Source: Arthrobacter sp. 9AX
GTDB lineage: Bacteria > Actinomycetota > Actinomycetes > Actinomycetales > Micrococcaceae
Direction: 5' to 3'
NCBI RefSeq assembly: GCF_902506095.1
Contig: NZ_LR733293.1
Location: forward strand, 4,011,476 to 4,075,475
Length of the DNA: 64,000 nucleotides
The translations under genes and the position numbers were made by a program. The notes beneath the pieces are model-generated. The model saw only the letters and a list, made by a program, of their open reading frames with translations. It was not told where the DNA came from and made no database searches. Shown one piece after another: positions 26,697 to 35,320 of this stretch (the first letter of the stretch is position 1; every line of letters starts with the position of its first letter).

Positions 26697-27308
26697 CTAC
26701 CGGGACAGCTTCTCCGCATCCGGTTCCAGGTCGCCGATATGGCCGGGTGCGTTCGCGGCCAGGACACGGGCAACGAAGGCACCGTATTCGTCCATGTAGT
26801 GGCGAAGGAACTTGGCGGTCCCCTCGTCCTTGACTTCGCCGTCCTCACCGAACACCGAGGCGTTGTAGTGGATGTAGGCCTCCGGGGCGTTCAATTGCGG
26901 GGCATCGAGGAAGCTGAGGACGCTGCGGAACGAAGACTGCATCACCGCAGTGCCGATGCTGCCCACGGAGGCGCCGATGATGCCGGTAGGCTTCCGGGCA
27001 AACGAATTGCTTCCCCAAGGCCGGGAGCCCCAGTCAATCGCATTCTTCAGGGCACCGGGAATGGAACGGTTGTACTCCGGGGACACGAACAGGATCCCGT
27101 CGGACCCTTCGACAGCCTCCTTGAGGGCCCGGCCTTCGGGCGGGAAGTCGGCATCATAGTCATAGCTGTACAGGGGTAAGTCCCTGATGGGGATCTCCGT
27201 GAACTCCAGGTCCTCGGGAGCCAGTTTAATCAGTGCCTTGGAGAGGGTCCGGTTGATGGAGCCGGTAGCGAGGCTCCCCACGAAGTATCCGATCTTGAAC
27301 GATGCCAT
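26697..27308 (-). CDS. NADPH-dependent FMN reductase-family protein
   Basis: 203 residues from ATG 27308 (GGAAGGAAGACTC); the longer frame lacks a site. Flavodoxin-like fold with YFVGSLATGSINRTLSKAL (phosphate loop), LFVSPEYNRSIPGALKNAIDW (FMN ring contact) and GIIGASVGSIGTAVMQ. Members reduce FMN, quinones, azo dyes or chromate in the cytoplasm with NAD(P)H. Monocistronic. Confidence 0.92.
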   Translation of the reverse strand: MASFKIGYFVGSLATGSINRTLSKALIKLAPEDLEFTEIPIRDLPLYSYDYDADFPPEGRALKEAVEGSDGILFVSPEYNRSIPGALKNAIDWGSRPWGSNSFARKPTGIIGASVGSIGTAVMQSSFRSVLSFLDAPQLNAPEAYIHYNASVFGEDGEVKDEGTAKFLRHYMDEYGAFVARVLAANAPGHIGDLEPDAEKLSR

Positions 27309-27521
27309 GAGTCTTCCTTCCAATGGCCGGCCAACGCCGGCCGATGATGTCCTGCTTGGAAAAGGTGCCACCCGTAGCCGGGCCGCGGTTGATGCCCACT
27401 GCCCCACCAGTCCAGCACAGAAGACGTGCCCCGGCCAGAGCAGAACCGCACGTCCTTGACAGTGCGCGCCGGGGAGCGCTGAATGATCTGTACCGAAATC
27501 CCGGCGCGGTCAGGAGCAGGC

Positions 27522-27671
27522 ATGAGCGAAAATCCAATGCAGGATGAGCGGGTACACACAGAGGCACCCGCCGAGGGCGACCCGGACGCGGACGCCACCG
27601 AAGTCCGGGCCCACAGCCAGGATCCCGCGGAGGGGCCGGACACAGACGTCACCTCGCAGGCTGGCAATTAG
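27522..27671 (+). CDS. Small acidic hypothetical protein
   Basis: 49 residues from ATG 27522, with CAGGAG five bases upstream. It is rich in Asp, Glu, Ala and Pro, and appears disordered. The call rests on the ribosome site and on resemblance in composition to the proteins at 24586 and 36235. No function can be assigned. Confidence 0.5.
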   Translation: MSENPMQDERVHTEAPAEGDPDADATEVRAHSQDPAEGPDTDVTSQAGN

Positions 27672-27775
27672 CGGGGCGGCGCCAGCCGGCCGGGTGCTCG
27701 TCCGCGCCCGGAGCACCCCTGAAACATCCTCCACATGATGGGTGCCCCTTGCGGTCCGCTGTTGACGGGTCTATT

Positions 27776-27801
27776 TTGAAACGAATCAGAAAGCGCTTTC
27801 A
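27776..27801 (+). promoter_or_regulatory. LacI-type operator-like pair upstream of the exolyase gene
   Basis: GAAAGCGCTTTC at 27789-27800 is a perfect 12-bp palindrome with central CG, immediately preceded by TGAAACGAATCA, which is one base off the TGAANCGNTTCA pattern. Such sites are typical of LacI-family repressors of sugar utilisation genes. No LacI gene is adjacent. Confidence 0.5.
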
Positions 27802-27878
27802 CCCCTCCAGGCTGCCGCATGACCGTGTGCGGCCTGCGGCAGCGGAGCAGCAGACCCGGAAACGACGAATTGGATCAC

Positions 27879-30533
27879 ATGACGGACAAAACCCTCATCA
27901 GGTGGATCGACGGCGAGGCACCTGCGGGGATCAGCGGCGGTACCACGTGGGGCATGCCTTTTGCCCGCGGCACGGTCGCGGATTCAGGCCACCTCTCGGT
28001 CCGCGCTGCGGACGGGGATGTCGTGCCCAGCCAGTCCTGGCCCCTGGCCACCTGGCCTGACGGATCACTCAAGTGGGCCGGCATCGCCCTTCCGGCCACG
28101 GATTCGCCCTCCCGCGCCTATCAGGTGACGGCCGACGCCGGCGCGTCACCCCGCGAAGGCAACCTCCCGCCGTCGGGCGTCACCAACGTCACGGTCAGCG
28201 AGACTGCCGGGGCACTCACGGTGGACACCGGCGCCCTGCAGATGGTGATCAACCGCAGCGGTTCCCACCTCTTCAGCAGCCTCACCCGCGGCGGAACCGA
28301 AGTGGCCCGGGACGGGTGCCTGGTCAGCCTCCTGCAGGACACCATCCCGGAGGGGTCCGGCGGCGCCGGGACGTTCAGCCGCGAAGCGTTCACCGGCGAG
28401 GTGAACGCCGTGGTGCTTGAACAGCACGGCCCGGTGCGGGCGGTGGTCCGGCTGGAGGGGCACCACCGCCCCGACGCCCCCGGGAGCAGCAGGCGGAACT
28501 GGCTGCCGTTTGTGGTCCGATTCTATTTCCACGCCGACGCCCGCAGCGTGCGGATGGTGCACTCGTTCATCTGGGACGGCGATGCGGGGCAGGATTTCCT
28601 GGCGGGGCTCGGGGTCCGGTTCACTGTGCCGCTGGCCGCGGAGCTCCATGACCGGCACGTCCGGATTGCCGGGGCCGACGGTGGGTTCCTCCTCGAAGGC
28701 GTGCGCGGACTGACCGGCCTGCGCCGGGATCCCGGCGAGGATGTCCGCCGCGCGCAACTGGACGGCCGCGCCACCCCACCGTCGGCAGAGTGGAATCCCG
28801 AAGTGTCGGAGCGGCTGCACCTGATCCCCGCGTGGAGCGACTACACCCTCAGCCAGCTCAGCGCCGACGGTTTCGAACTACGGAAGCGGACTGGGGCCGG
28901 CCACGCCTGGGTGGGCATCTCCGGCGGAACCCGCGCCGCAGGCTTCTGCTCCCTCAGCGACACCCGCGGCGGTTTCGGAGTGGGCATCAAGGACTTCTGG
29001 CAGTCGCACCCGGGCCAGCTGGACATCCGCGGCGCCGCCACCGCCGAAGCCTCGGTAACCGCCTGGCTGTACTCGCCCGAGGCCCAGCCGATGGACCTGC
29101 GCTTCTACCATGACGGCCTGGGCCAGGACACGTTCGAGGAACAGCTCGAGGGGCTCGAAATCACGTATGAGGACTATGAACCCGGCTTTGGCAATGCCAG
29201 CGGAATCGCACGCACACATGAGTTAACCCTGTTCGCTTACGAGGGCACCCCGGCAACGGAAATCCTGGCGGCGGACGCGGCAGCCGTGTCCACCCCCGCC
29301 CTGCTGCAGGCCACCCCCGAGTATCTGCATTCGATGGGTGTCTTCGGCGACTGGGACCCGGTGGACCGCAGCACACCGGCGCGCGCAGAGCTCGAGGACC
29401 ACCTGGACTTTCTCTTCGATTTCTACGCCGGGCAGGTGGAGCAGCGGCGCTGGTACGGCTTCTGGAACTACGGCGACGTGATGCACACCTACGATCACGA
29501 CCGGCACGTGTGGCGGTACGATGTGGGCGGCTACGCCTGGGACAACTCCGAGCTCTCCCCGGACCTCTGGCTGTGGTACTCCTACCTCCGCTCCGGCCGG
29601 GCGGACATCTTCCGGTTCGCCGAGGCCATGACCCGGCACACCGGCGAGGTGGATGTTTACCACCTGGGACACTGGCGCGGCCTGGGCTCCCGGCACAACG
29701 TCCAGCACTGGGGCTGCAGTGCTAAGCAGCTCCGCATCAGCACCCCCGCCTACCGCCGTTTCTACTACTACCTGACGGCGGACGAGCGCACCGGGGACCT
29801 CCTGACCGAACTTGTGGACAGCGACCAGAACTTCCTGGGCCTGGACCCCGTGCGCAAGGTCCGGCCGGACGCCGACACCTACCGGCCCAACCGGAACGCG
29901 CTGGGTGTTGGGCTTGGCACCGACTGGGGTTCGCTGGCCGCCACCTGGCTCACCGACTGGGAACGCACCGGCAACCCGCGGTCCCGCGACCGGCTCCTCG
30001 GCACCATGGCGGACATCGGCGCCCTCAAGTACGGCTTCCTCACCGGTGAAGCGCTGTACGACCTCGACAAAGGCCGGTTCGATACCGGCCGGGAACTCAT
30101 CCAGGTCTCGCACCTGAGCGCCGTTTTTGGCCTGGTGGAAATCTGCAGCGAACTGGTGGACCTGGTGCAGGACCCGGACTTCGAGCGGGCCTGGCTGCAG
30201 TACTGCCGGCTCTTCCTGGCTACGAAGGAAGAGCAGGTTGAAGCCGTGGGCCAGCCACTGGACGGCATCTACCTCACCCAGGCGCACAGCCGGCTGACTG
30301 CCTATGCGGCTGCCCGGCTGGAGGATCCGGACCTGGCGGCCCGGGCCTGGAAGAGCTTCGCCGAGGGCGGGGAGCATTTGAACCACGAGTCGGCCTTCAC
30401 CCTGCGGAAAATCCACCCGCCGTACGTGCTGCTGCCGGTGGATGAGGCGCCCACGGTCTCCACGAACGACACCTCGCAGTTCGGCCTCGCGGCGATCCAG
30501 AACCTGGCCCTGATCGGCCACTCCCTGCCCTGA
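27879..30533 (+). CDS. PcRGLX/YetA-like protein, putative rhamnogalacturonan exolyase (PL26-type)
   Basis: 884 residues from ATG 27879; an in-frame start at 27819 is the alternative and neither has a strong ribosome site. The N-terminal RIFT-barrel-like domain (LIRWIDGEAPAG, WPDGSLKWAG, GALQMVINRSGSHLF) precedes a central beta domain and a C-terminal (alpha/alpha)6-like domain (WYGFWNYGDVMHTYDHDRH, LSPDLWLWYSYLRSGRADIF, HLGHWRGLGSRHNVQHWGC). This matches the exo-rhamnogalacturonan lyase/YetA family, which removes units from the rhamnogalacturonan I backbone. No signal peptide is seen, so it probably acts on imported oligomers. A LacI-type operator lies about 80 bases upstream. Confidence 0.8.
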   Translation: MTDKTLIRWIDGEAPAGISGGTTWGMPFARGTVADSGHLSVRAADGDVVPSQSWPLATWPDGSLKWAGIALPATDSPSRAYQVTADAGASPREGNLPPSGVTNVTVSETAGALTVDTGALQMVINRSGSHLFSSLTRGGTEVARDGCLVSLLQDTIPEGSGGAGTFSREAFTGEVNAVVLEQHGPVRAVVRLEGHHRPDAPGSSRRNWLPFVVRFYFHADARSVRMVHSFIWDGDAGQDFLAGLGVRFTVPLAAELHDRHVRIAGADGGFLLEGVRGLTGLRRDPGEDVRRAQLDGRATPPSAEWNPEVSERLHLIPAWSDYTLSQLSADGFELRKRTGAGHAWVGISGGTRAAGFCSLSDTRGGFGVGIKDFWQSHPGQLDIRGAATAEASVTAWLYSPEAQPMDLRFYHDGLGQDTFEEQLEGLEITYEDYEPGFGNASGIARTHELTLFAYEGTPATEILAADAAAVSTPALLQATPEYLHSMGVFGDWDPVDRSTPARAELEDHLDFLFDFYAGQVEQRRWYGFWNYGDVMHTYDHDRHVWRYDVGGYAWDNSELSPDLWLWYSYLRSGRADIFRFAEAMTRHTGEVDVYHLGHWRGLGSRHNVQHWGCSAKQLRISTPAYRRFYYYLTADERTGDLLTELVDSDQNFLGLDPVRKVRPDADTYRPNRNALGVGLGTDWGSLAATWLTDWERTGNPRSRDRLLGTMADIGALKYGFLTGEALYDLDKGRFDTGRELIQVSHLSAVFGLVEICSELVDLVQDPDFERAWLQYCRLFLATKEEQVEAVGQPLDGIYLTQAHSRLTAYAAARLEDPDLAARAWKSFAEGGEHLNHESAFTLRKIHPPYVLLPVDEAPTVSTNDTSQFGLAAIQNLALIGHSLP

Positions 30534-30551
30534 TGCTTCACGCACCCAGCA

Positions 30552-30584
30552 CGACGGCGGCACCCACCCGGGGTGCCGCCGTCG
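30552..30584 (+). terminator. Terminator of the exolyase gene
   Basis: A perfect 14-bp stem (30552-30565 with 30571-30584) with loop ACCCG, 19 bases after the stop. Confidence 0.8.
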
Positions 30585-30692
30585 CCCGTTGCCCTCCCGG
30601 AAAGGAGTGGTGACGTGCGCGCAGGCGGAGCAGAATTTAACTACTGATGACCTCAGTTCTTCATCGGATTCGGTTCAGTCAAAGGAGACGTC

Positions 30693-31336
30693 ATGAACAC
30701 GAAAGTGGAGAAGCGGATTGTGGTCGATGTACCGGTGGGCACCGCCTACAACCAGTGGACGCAGTTCGAGGAGTTCCCGCACTTTATGAGCGGCGTGGAG
30801 AGCGTGACACAGGTGGGCGACGGCCGCCTCAGGTGGGTGGCCCATATCGCCGGAGTACGCCGCGAGTGGGAAGCCAAGATCCTCGAGCAGATCCCCGCCG
30901 GAGGGTGGCCTGGGCAGCCATCGAAGGCATCACCAACTCCGGCGCCGTTGACTTCAAGGATGCGGGCGGCAACAGGACCGAACTTGCCCTGACCATTGAG
31001 TACCGGCCTGCTGGCGTGGTGGAAAGGGTGGGCAACCTGCTGCACGTGGTGGGCCGCCAGGCGGAACACGACCTGAGGGATTTCAAGCATTTCATCGAGC
31101 ACGGCCGGAAGGCCACCCCGGCAACGGCAGCCACCGCACCGGCGGACGCCGCCTCGGAGCAACGTCCCTACAACAGGTTCGAGCACCCGTTCGACCAGAC
31201 CAGCGGGCTGGTCGATTTCGAAGGCGAATCGGACGAAACGGCCGACGGCGAGAACTACAGTTCCGCCGAACGCCGGAGCCGCCGGCATGGCGAGGGCAAG
31301 ATCCCGCCCTTCAGCGGCAGCCTGGGCACGCACTGA
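30693..31336 (+). pseudogene. SRPBCC-family protein, copy 1, broken by a one-base deletion
   Basis: ATG 30693 follows AAAGGAGACGTC. The first 68 residues (VEKRIVVDVPVGTAYNQWTQ, FPHFMSGVESVTQV, WEAKILEQIP) match copy 2 at 31501. Then one base is missing near 30897: copy 2 codes PDRKVAWA, while here the text becomes AGGWPGQ unless one base is added, which restores PDRRVAWA. The other frame then continues to 31336 through EYRPAGVVERVGN and the tail HPFDQTSGLVDFEGESDETA. SRPBCC proteins bind hydrophobic ligands in a helix-grip cavity. Either a pseudogene or an error in the sequence. Confidence 0.8.
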
Positions 31337-31347
31337 CCCGCCCCGCC

Positions 31348-31397
31348 CGACGGCGGCACCTGGCACCCCGCACTCCGGGCGCCGGGTGCCGCCGTCG
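31348..31397 (+). terminator. Terminator after SRPBCC copy 1
   Basis: A perfect 13-bp stem (31348-31360 with 31385-31397), closely related in sequence to the terminator at 30552-30584. Confidence 0.7.
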
Positions 31398-31500
31398 TAC
31401 TTCTGCTCTGGAAACCGGCCCGCCCAAAAGGTATGTTGGTAAGCATGCTGATGATTTCGACCGACTCATCAGCTTCCGGTAACACAGCGAAGGAGACGTT

Positions 31501-32454
31501 ATGAGCACGAAGGTGGAAAAACGCATTCTGGTGAACGTTCCGGTGAGCACCGCTTACAACCAGTGGACCCAGTTCGAGGAGTTCCCGCACTTCATGGGCG
31601 GCGTCAAGAGCGTGACGCAGCTCAGCGACGACCGTCTGGCATGGGTGGCTGAAATCGGCGGTGTCCGCAGGCAGTGGGAAGCCAAGATCCTGGAGCAGGT
31701 TCCCGACCGCAAGGTCGCCTGGGCCGCCACGGAAGGCGCCACCAACGCCGGTGCTGTCGAGTTCGAGGACGTGGGCGGCGGCCAGACCTCCCTCCAGCTG
31801 ACGCTCGAATACGAGCCCGAAGGATTTATCGAGAAGGTGGGCGACAAGCTCAATGTGGTCGAACGCCAGGCCGAGGCGGACCTGAAGCGGTTTAAGGAAT
31901 TCATCGAGGACGAAGGCTACGCCAGCGGCGCATGGCGCGGCAGCGTCAGCTCCGGGGCACCCGTCGGCACCCCGGGCGTCGAGGACGCCGCAGGATCTCG
32001 CGGCGATTCGGGCAAGGCCGGCGTATCGGGCAAGGTCGCTGCGGGCGTTGGTGTTGCGGCGGCAGCTGGCGCAGCCGCAGCTATGGCTGCCGGCACGAAC
32101 AAGGGCACCACCGAGGCGGCCGACGAAACGGTAACTCCCGTTGCTCCCGGGGAGCCCGTGACGGTTACCCCGCTGACGACCGACACAACCACCACGGATG
32201 CCACAACCGGCTTCTCTGGAGGCACTACAGCTACAGGCACGACGGCGGCAGCCGGCTCCACCGGAACAGTCGCCGACCTGGGCGATGACAGGATCGGCCA
32301 CGCCTTCGACCAGACCAACGGCCTGGTGGACACCAGCGGCGAGTCGGACGAGACGGCTGAGGGCGAGAACTTCAGTGCCGGCGAGCGGCGCGAAGACGAG
32401 CGCCGGCCCGACGGCGGCCTGCCGCCCATTGGCGGCAACCTCGGCCAGCACTAA
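31501..32454 (+). CDS. SRPBCC-family protein with Ala-rich segment and acidic C-terminal tail
   Basis: 317 residues; ribosome site GCGAAGGAGACGTT. Residues 1-145 form the SRPBCC/polyketide-cyclase-like helix-grip domain (YNQWTQFEEFPHFMGGVKSV, EFEDVGGGQTSLQLTLEYEP). A Gly/Ser linker, an alanine-rich hydrophobic stretch (about 178-200, VAAGVGVAAAAGAAAAMAA) and a Thr-rich spacer follow. The last 50 residues carry HAFDQTNGLVDTSGESDETA and end GGNLGQH, a tail conserved in copy 1. The hydrophobic stretch may be a weak membrane anchor. No catalytic residues are evident; a lipid or stress-ligand role would be a guess. Confidence 0.85.
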   Translation: MSTKVEKRILVNVPVSTAYNQWTQFEEFPHFMGGVKSVTQLSDDRLAWVAEIGGVRRQWEAKILEQVPDRKVAWAATEGATNAGAVEFEDVGGGQTSLQLTLEYEPEGFIEKVGDKLNVVERQAEADLKRFKEFIEDEGYASGAWRGSVSSGAPVGTPGVEDAAGSRGDSGKAGVSGKVAAGVGVAAAAGAAAAMAAGTNKGTTEAADETVTPVAPGEPVTVTPLTTDTTTTDATTGFSGGTTATGTTAAAGSTGTVADLGDDRIGHAFDQTNGLVDTSGESDETAEGENFSAGERREDERRPDGGLPPIGGNLGQH

Positions 32455-32522
32455 GGGAAACCTGATCGCCTGAAGGACGTCCCGGCGTCGGGTATTTCCT
32501 GATCGCCGGACGTCCCGCAAAC

Positions 32523-32564
32523 CAAAGCGCCGCCCGCCTCTCCCCCGAGGCGGGCGGCGCTTTG
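32523..32564 (+). terminator. Very strong terminator after SRPBCC copy 2
   Basis: A perfect 18-bp stem (32523-32540 with 32547-32564), loop TCCCCC, with CAAAG/CTTTG ends. It also lies downstream of the minus-strand lyase stump. Confidence 0.88.
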
Positions 32565-32590
32565 CCGCGCTTGCTGCTACTGCCCGTGCC

Positions 32591-32785
32591 CTACTTGGTT
32601 GCGCCGGTGTACACGACGGACGGTGCTGCGGGAGTCTCCATGCCCTCACCGATGAAGAAGCTCGGGTGCGGCGGCTGGTTGTAGTCCACGGTTTCGCGGG
32701 CAACGCCCGTCCGGTACACGGGGTCGTGCATCAGGGTGCGGAGCCGCACCTCCGTGGGCGAAGTGCTGGTGTAAATCCGCAGTTC
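32591..32785 (-). pseudogene. C-terminal stump of a PL11-type rhamnogalacturonan lyase
   Basis: The minus frame ending at 32591 reads ELRIYTSTSPTEVRLRTLMH, DPVYRTGVARE and YNQPPHPSFFIGEGM. This is the characteristic end of YesW-like PL11 rhamnogalacturonan lyases (LRIYTTT, TLMHDPVYR, YNQPPHTSFYLG). About 65 residues of a roughly 600-residue enzyme remain; the upstream 16 codons do not match and no further lyase sequence is found before 33017. The gene was deleted apart from its 3' end. Confidence 0.75.
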
Positions 32786-33016
32786 CGTGCTGAGCGGTTG
32801 ACAAGATTGGTCAAGGGTTTTCCGTGAGTTCATGGGAGGAATTGTTCTTTTACGTTACGTCCGTGTGGGGCAAGGTGCCCGTCGGCTCACGGAACCGCGA
32901 CGCCGTCCTGCCGCCGCGCGCAGGACGCGGCAGGACGGCGTCGTACGCTTTTTGGGCACTGTTTATTCCTGGAACTCCCCTGAAATATCTCCGGAGGACC
33001 GGCTGTTGGGGCCGAT

Positions 33017-33657
33017 ATGACAACAATCGGAATCATCGGTGCAGGACACATTGGAAGCGCAGTTGCCAGGAAAGCGGTGGAACTGGGCTACGACGTTGTG
33101 ATCAGCAACTCCCGCGGCCCGGAGACCTTGGCGGACCTCGTAGCGGAACTCGGCCCGAAGGCGCGGGCGGCCTCCGCCGGCGAGGCGGCACGGGCGGGCG
33201 ATTTCGCCGTGGTGACTGTGCCGCTCAAGAACTACAAGGACATCCCGGTGGAGCCGCTCGCCGGCAAGATCCTGATCGATACCAACAACTACTACTGGGA
33301 ACGGGACGGCCGCATCCCGGCGCTGGACAACGGCGAGGCCACCACCTCCGGGCTCCTGCAGGAGCACCTGCCCGAGTCCAAGGTGGCCAAGGGCTTTAAC
33401 CACATCATGGCCGCCCAGATCGCCACCGACGGAACGCCGCCGGCACGGAAAACCGGCGGGCGCTCGCAACGGCCAGCGACTACCCGGAGGCTGCCGAACT
33501 GGTCACACGCCTGTACGACGAATTCGGCTTCGACACCGTGAACATCGGGCTGCTGGAGGACAGCTGGCGCGTTGAACGCGACCGGCCGGCCTACGTGGTG
33601 CGGCAGAACGCGCACGAACTGAAGGACAACCTGGCCAAGGCGACAAGGACCGTCTAA
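33017..33657 (+). pseudogene. F420/NADP-type oxidoreductase gene with a frameshift
   Basis: ATG 33017 opens a Rossmann protein (TTIGIIGAGHIGSAVARKAV, VVISNSRGPETL, KILIDTNNYYWERDG, VAKGFNHIMAAQI) of the NADPH-dependent F420 reductase/coenzyme-binding family. Around 33431-33436 (CCGCCGGC) one base appears to be missing: the frame runs to an early stop at 33541, while the +2 frame continues AGTENRRALATASDYPEAAE, LVTRLYDEFGFD through NAHELKDNLAKATRTV to TAA at 33655-33657. The repaired protein would have about 213 residues, the normal length. Confidence 0.8.
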
Positions 33658-33727
33658 GTCATCTACCCGGCCTGTTCGCATGCCGGCCCGGCACCGGACC
33701 GGTTCCGGCACCCGGGCATAAAACTGG

Positions 33728-33775
33728 CTGGCAGCAGACGTCCCGAAACCGCGTTGCGGGGACGTTTGCTGCCAG
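33728..33775. terminator. Hairpin terminator between convergent genes
   Basis: A 17-bp stem with one G-T wobble (33728-33744 with 33759-33775) between the oxidoreductase remnant and the minus-strand secreted protein. Confidence 0.7.
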
Positions 33776-33787
33776 TTGGGGTTTCAG

Positions 33788-34726
33788 CTAGTCACGGGCC
33801 GGAACCAGGACCACCTCGTACTTGGTTGCCGGAGATTCTTGGCCAAACTTTGCATTGACCGCGGCGAGGGTATCGCCGAACTTGGCCACCGTCGTCGGGA
33901 TGTCGAAGTCCTTGCTGGTGATCACGTCCTGGACCTTGAAGGACGACAGGTCACCGGACAGCCTGAGCCGGCTGATCTGGTTGGACATGTTCTGCACTGC
34001 CCACAAGGTACGGCCCTTGACCAGGATGCCGTCGATATTGGGCAGGCCCGCCCCCTCGATCCTGGCACTTTTACCGGTATCCGGGTCAACGGTGTAGAGC
34101 GCTGCGTTGGCGGAGTGCGCCACAATGAGGACGCGCCCGTCCCTGGCAGAATCAATCCCGTTGAGGTTGAAGGGCCCCGGCAGTTCCGCAGCCGGTCCGC
34201 TCAGTTTCAGGGTCTGCACCTCGCCTCCCAGCTTGCCGTGCCTGCCCACAGGGACGTAGTACAGCTCGGCAGCAGCGGAATTCGTGAACCAGGCGCCGTG
34301 ATCGGTCAGCGCCACGTCATTGATGAACTGGTTCGCCGCCGTGGTCAGCGTGATTTCGGCGACCGTGGCCTTGGTATCGGTGCTGTAAACGAATGCCTTG
34401 CCCGCGGGCCCGCCCGCCACGAAGAGCAGCTCGTTGCGGACGTCGGCCTTCATGCCTACGGCGAACCGGCCGGCGGGCACGTCAATAAAACGCTTGGCCT
34501 TGCCGTCACGGATGTCCCCCCGGAAGATATCGCCGGTCATCAGTTCCCCGGCATAGAAAGTCTTTCCGTCCCCGGCCGCGATGCCCTCGGCGGAGCCGGC
34601 GCCGTCGAGCACTATCACGTGGTCCCGGCCCGGCGGCGAGGCCGTTGCCGGCAGCGCCGAGGGTAACAACAGGGCCAGAAGGGCGATGAATCCGACCGCT
34701 GCACGGCGTTGTACTGTTCGGCGCAT
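33788..34726 (-). CDS. Secreted beta-propeller-like protein (SMP-30/gluconolactonase type)
   Basis: 312 residues from ATG 34726 (AGGAAGCATC). The N-terminus is a Sec signal peptide (MRRTVQRRA, a hydrophobic core, cleavage near ATASP). The mature part has repeated beta-blade-like segments (GIAAGDGKTFYAGELMTGDI, FVAGGPAGKAFVYSTDTKAT, INDVALTDHGAWFTNS, LPNIDGILVKGRTLWAVQN) as in SMP-30/gluconolactonase/LRE proteins. Probably extracellular; substrate unknown. Confidence 0.82.
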   Translation of the reverse strand: MRRTVQRRAAVGFIALLALLLPSALPATASPPGRDHVIVLDGAGSAEGIAAGDGKTFYAGELMTGDIFRGDIRDGKAKRFIDVPAGRFAVGMKADVRNELLFVAGGPAGKAFVYSTDTKATVAEITLTTAANQFINDVALTDHGAWFTNSAAAELYYVPVGRHGKLGGEVQTLKLSGPAAELPGPFNLNGIDSARDGRVLIVAHSANAALYTVDPDTGKSARIEGAGLPNIDGILVKGRTLWAVQNMSNQISRLRLSGDLSSFKVQDVITSKDFDIPTTVAKFGDTLAAVNAKFGQESPATKYEVVLVPARD

Positions 34727-34925
34727 GATGCTTCCTGGATATGGACTGGTGCGCGGGGCCAATCTGCGGCAGCTCCGCACGATGGTGCTGCCATTTTAAG
34801 CGCCCGCGAAATCACCCGCCAGAGCCTGGCGCCCCCTTCATAGAGGAGGGGGCAAGGCCCCCGGACCGGCATTCGCCTCCGGATTCTGCTTACAATCGAA
34901 ACCTCAATCAACTACTGAGGGACCC

Positions 34926-35264
34926 ATGAAGAAACTCGCCACAGCCCTGATCGCCGCCGGACTCGTTGTTTCCGCCACGGCCTGCACCGCTTCGAACCAG
35001 CTCACCACCGCGGAAACCTGCGAGCGGATCCAGAGCGTGGTCTCCAGCCCGGCCAACAATGCCGGCAAGACCGGCATGAACCGCCTCGCCAACCAGATCC
35101 GCCCCATTCACGCAGTGGCTTCCGATGACCTCAAGCCCGCCCTCGAATCGATCCTTGCCTACACTGACGAGCAGGCCAAGGAAACCCCGGACGAAGCCAA
35201 GCTTGCGGAGCTGCAGGCCGGTTACGAAGAAGCCGGCAGCACCTACAGCAAGTTCTGCAGCTAG
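34926..35264 (+). CDS. Small putative lipoprotein
   Basis: 112 residues with an N-terminal signal and Cys at ATACTAS (a relaxed lipobox), then a mostly helical mature part with two further Cys (AETCERI and the penultimate SKFCS) that could pair. Ribosome site GAGGGACCC. Function unknown. Confidence 0.75.
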   Translation: MKKLATALIAAGLVVSATACTASNQLTTAETCERIQSVVSSPANNAGKTGMNRLANQIRPIHAVASDDLKPALESILAYTDEQAKETPDEAKLAELQAGYEEAGSTYSKFCS

Positions 35265-35287
35265 GACCTCCCGCTTTTCCTGCATGC

Positions 35288-35320
35288 CGGACCCGGCCGC
35301 CTACAAGGTGGCCGGGTCCG
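35288..35320. terminator. Bidirectional hairpin terminator
   Basis: A 14-bp stem with one wobble (35288-35301 with 35307-35320) between the small lipoprotein and the dehydratase gene; it overlaps the dehydratase stop codon. Confidence 0.75.

Noticed and set aside
29223..30563. A 446-codon minus frame opposite the exolyase gene
   Set aside because: Antisense shadow of a gene with recognisable conserved blocks.
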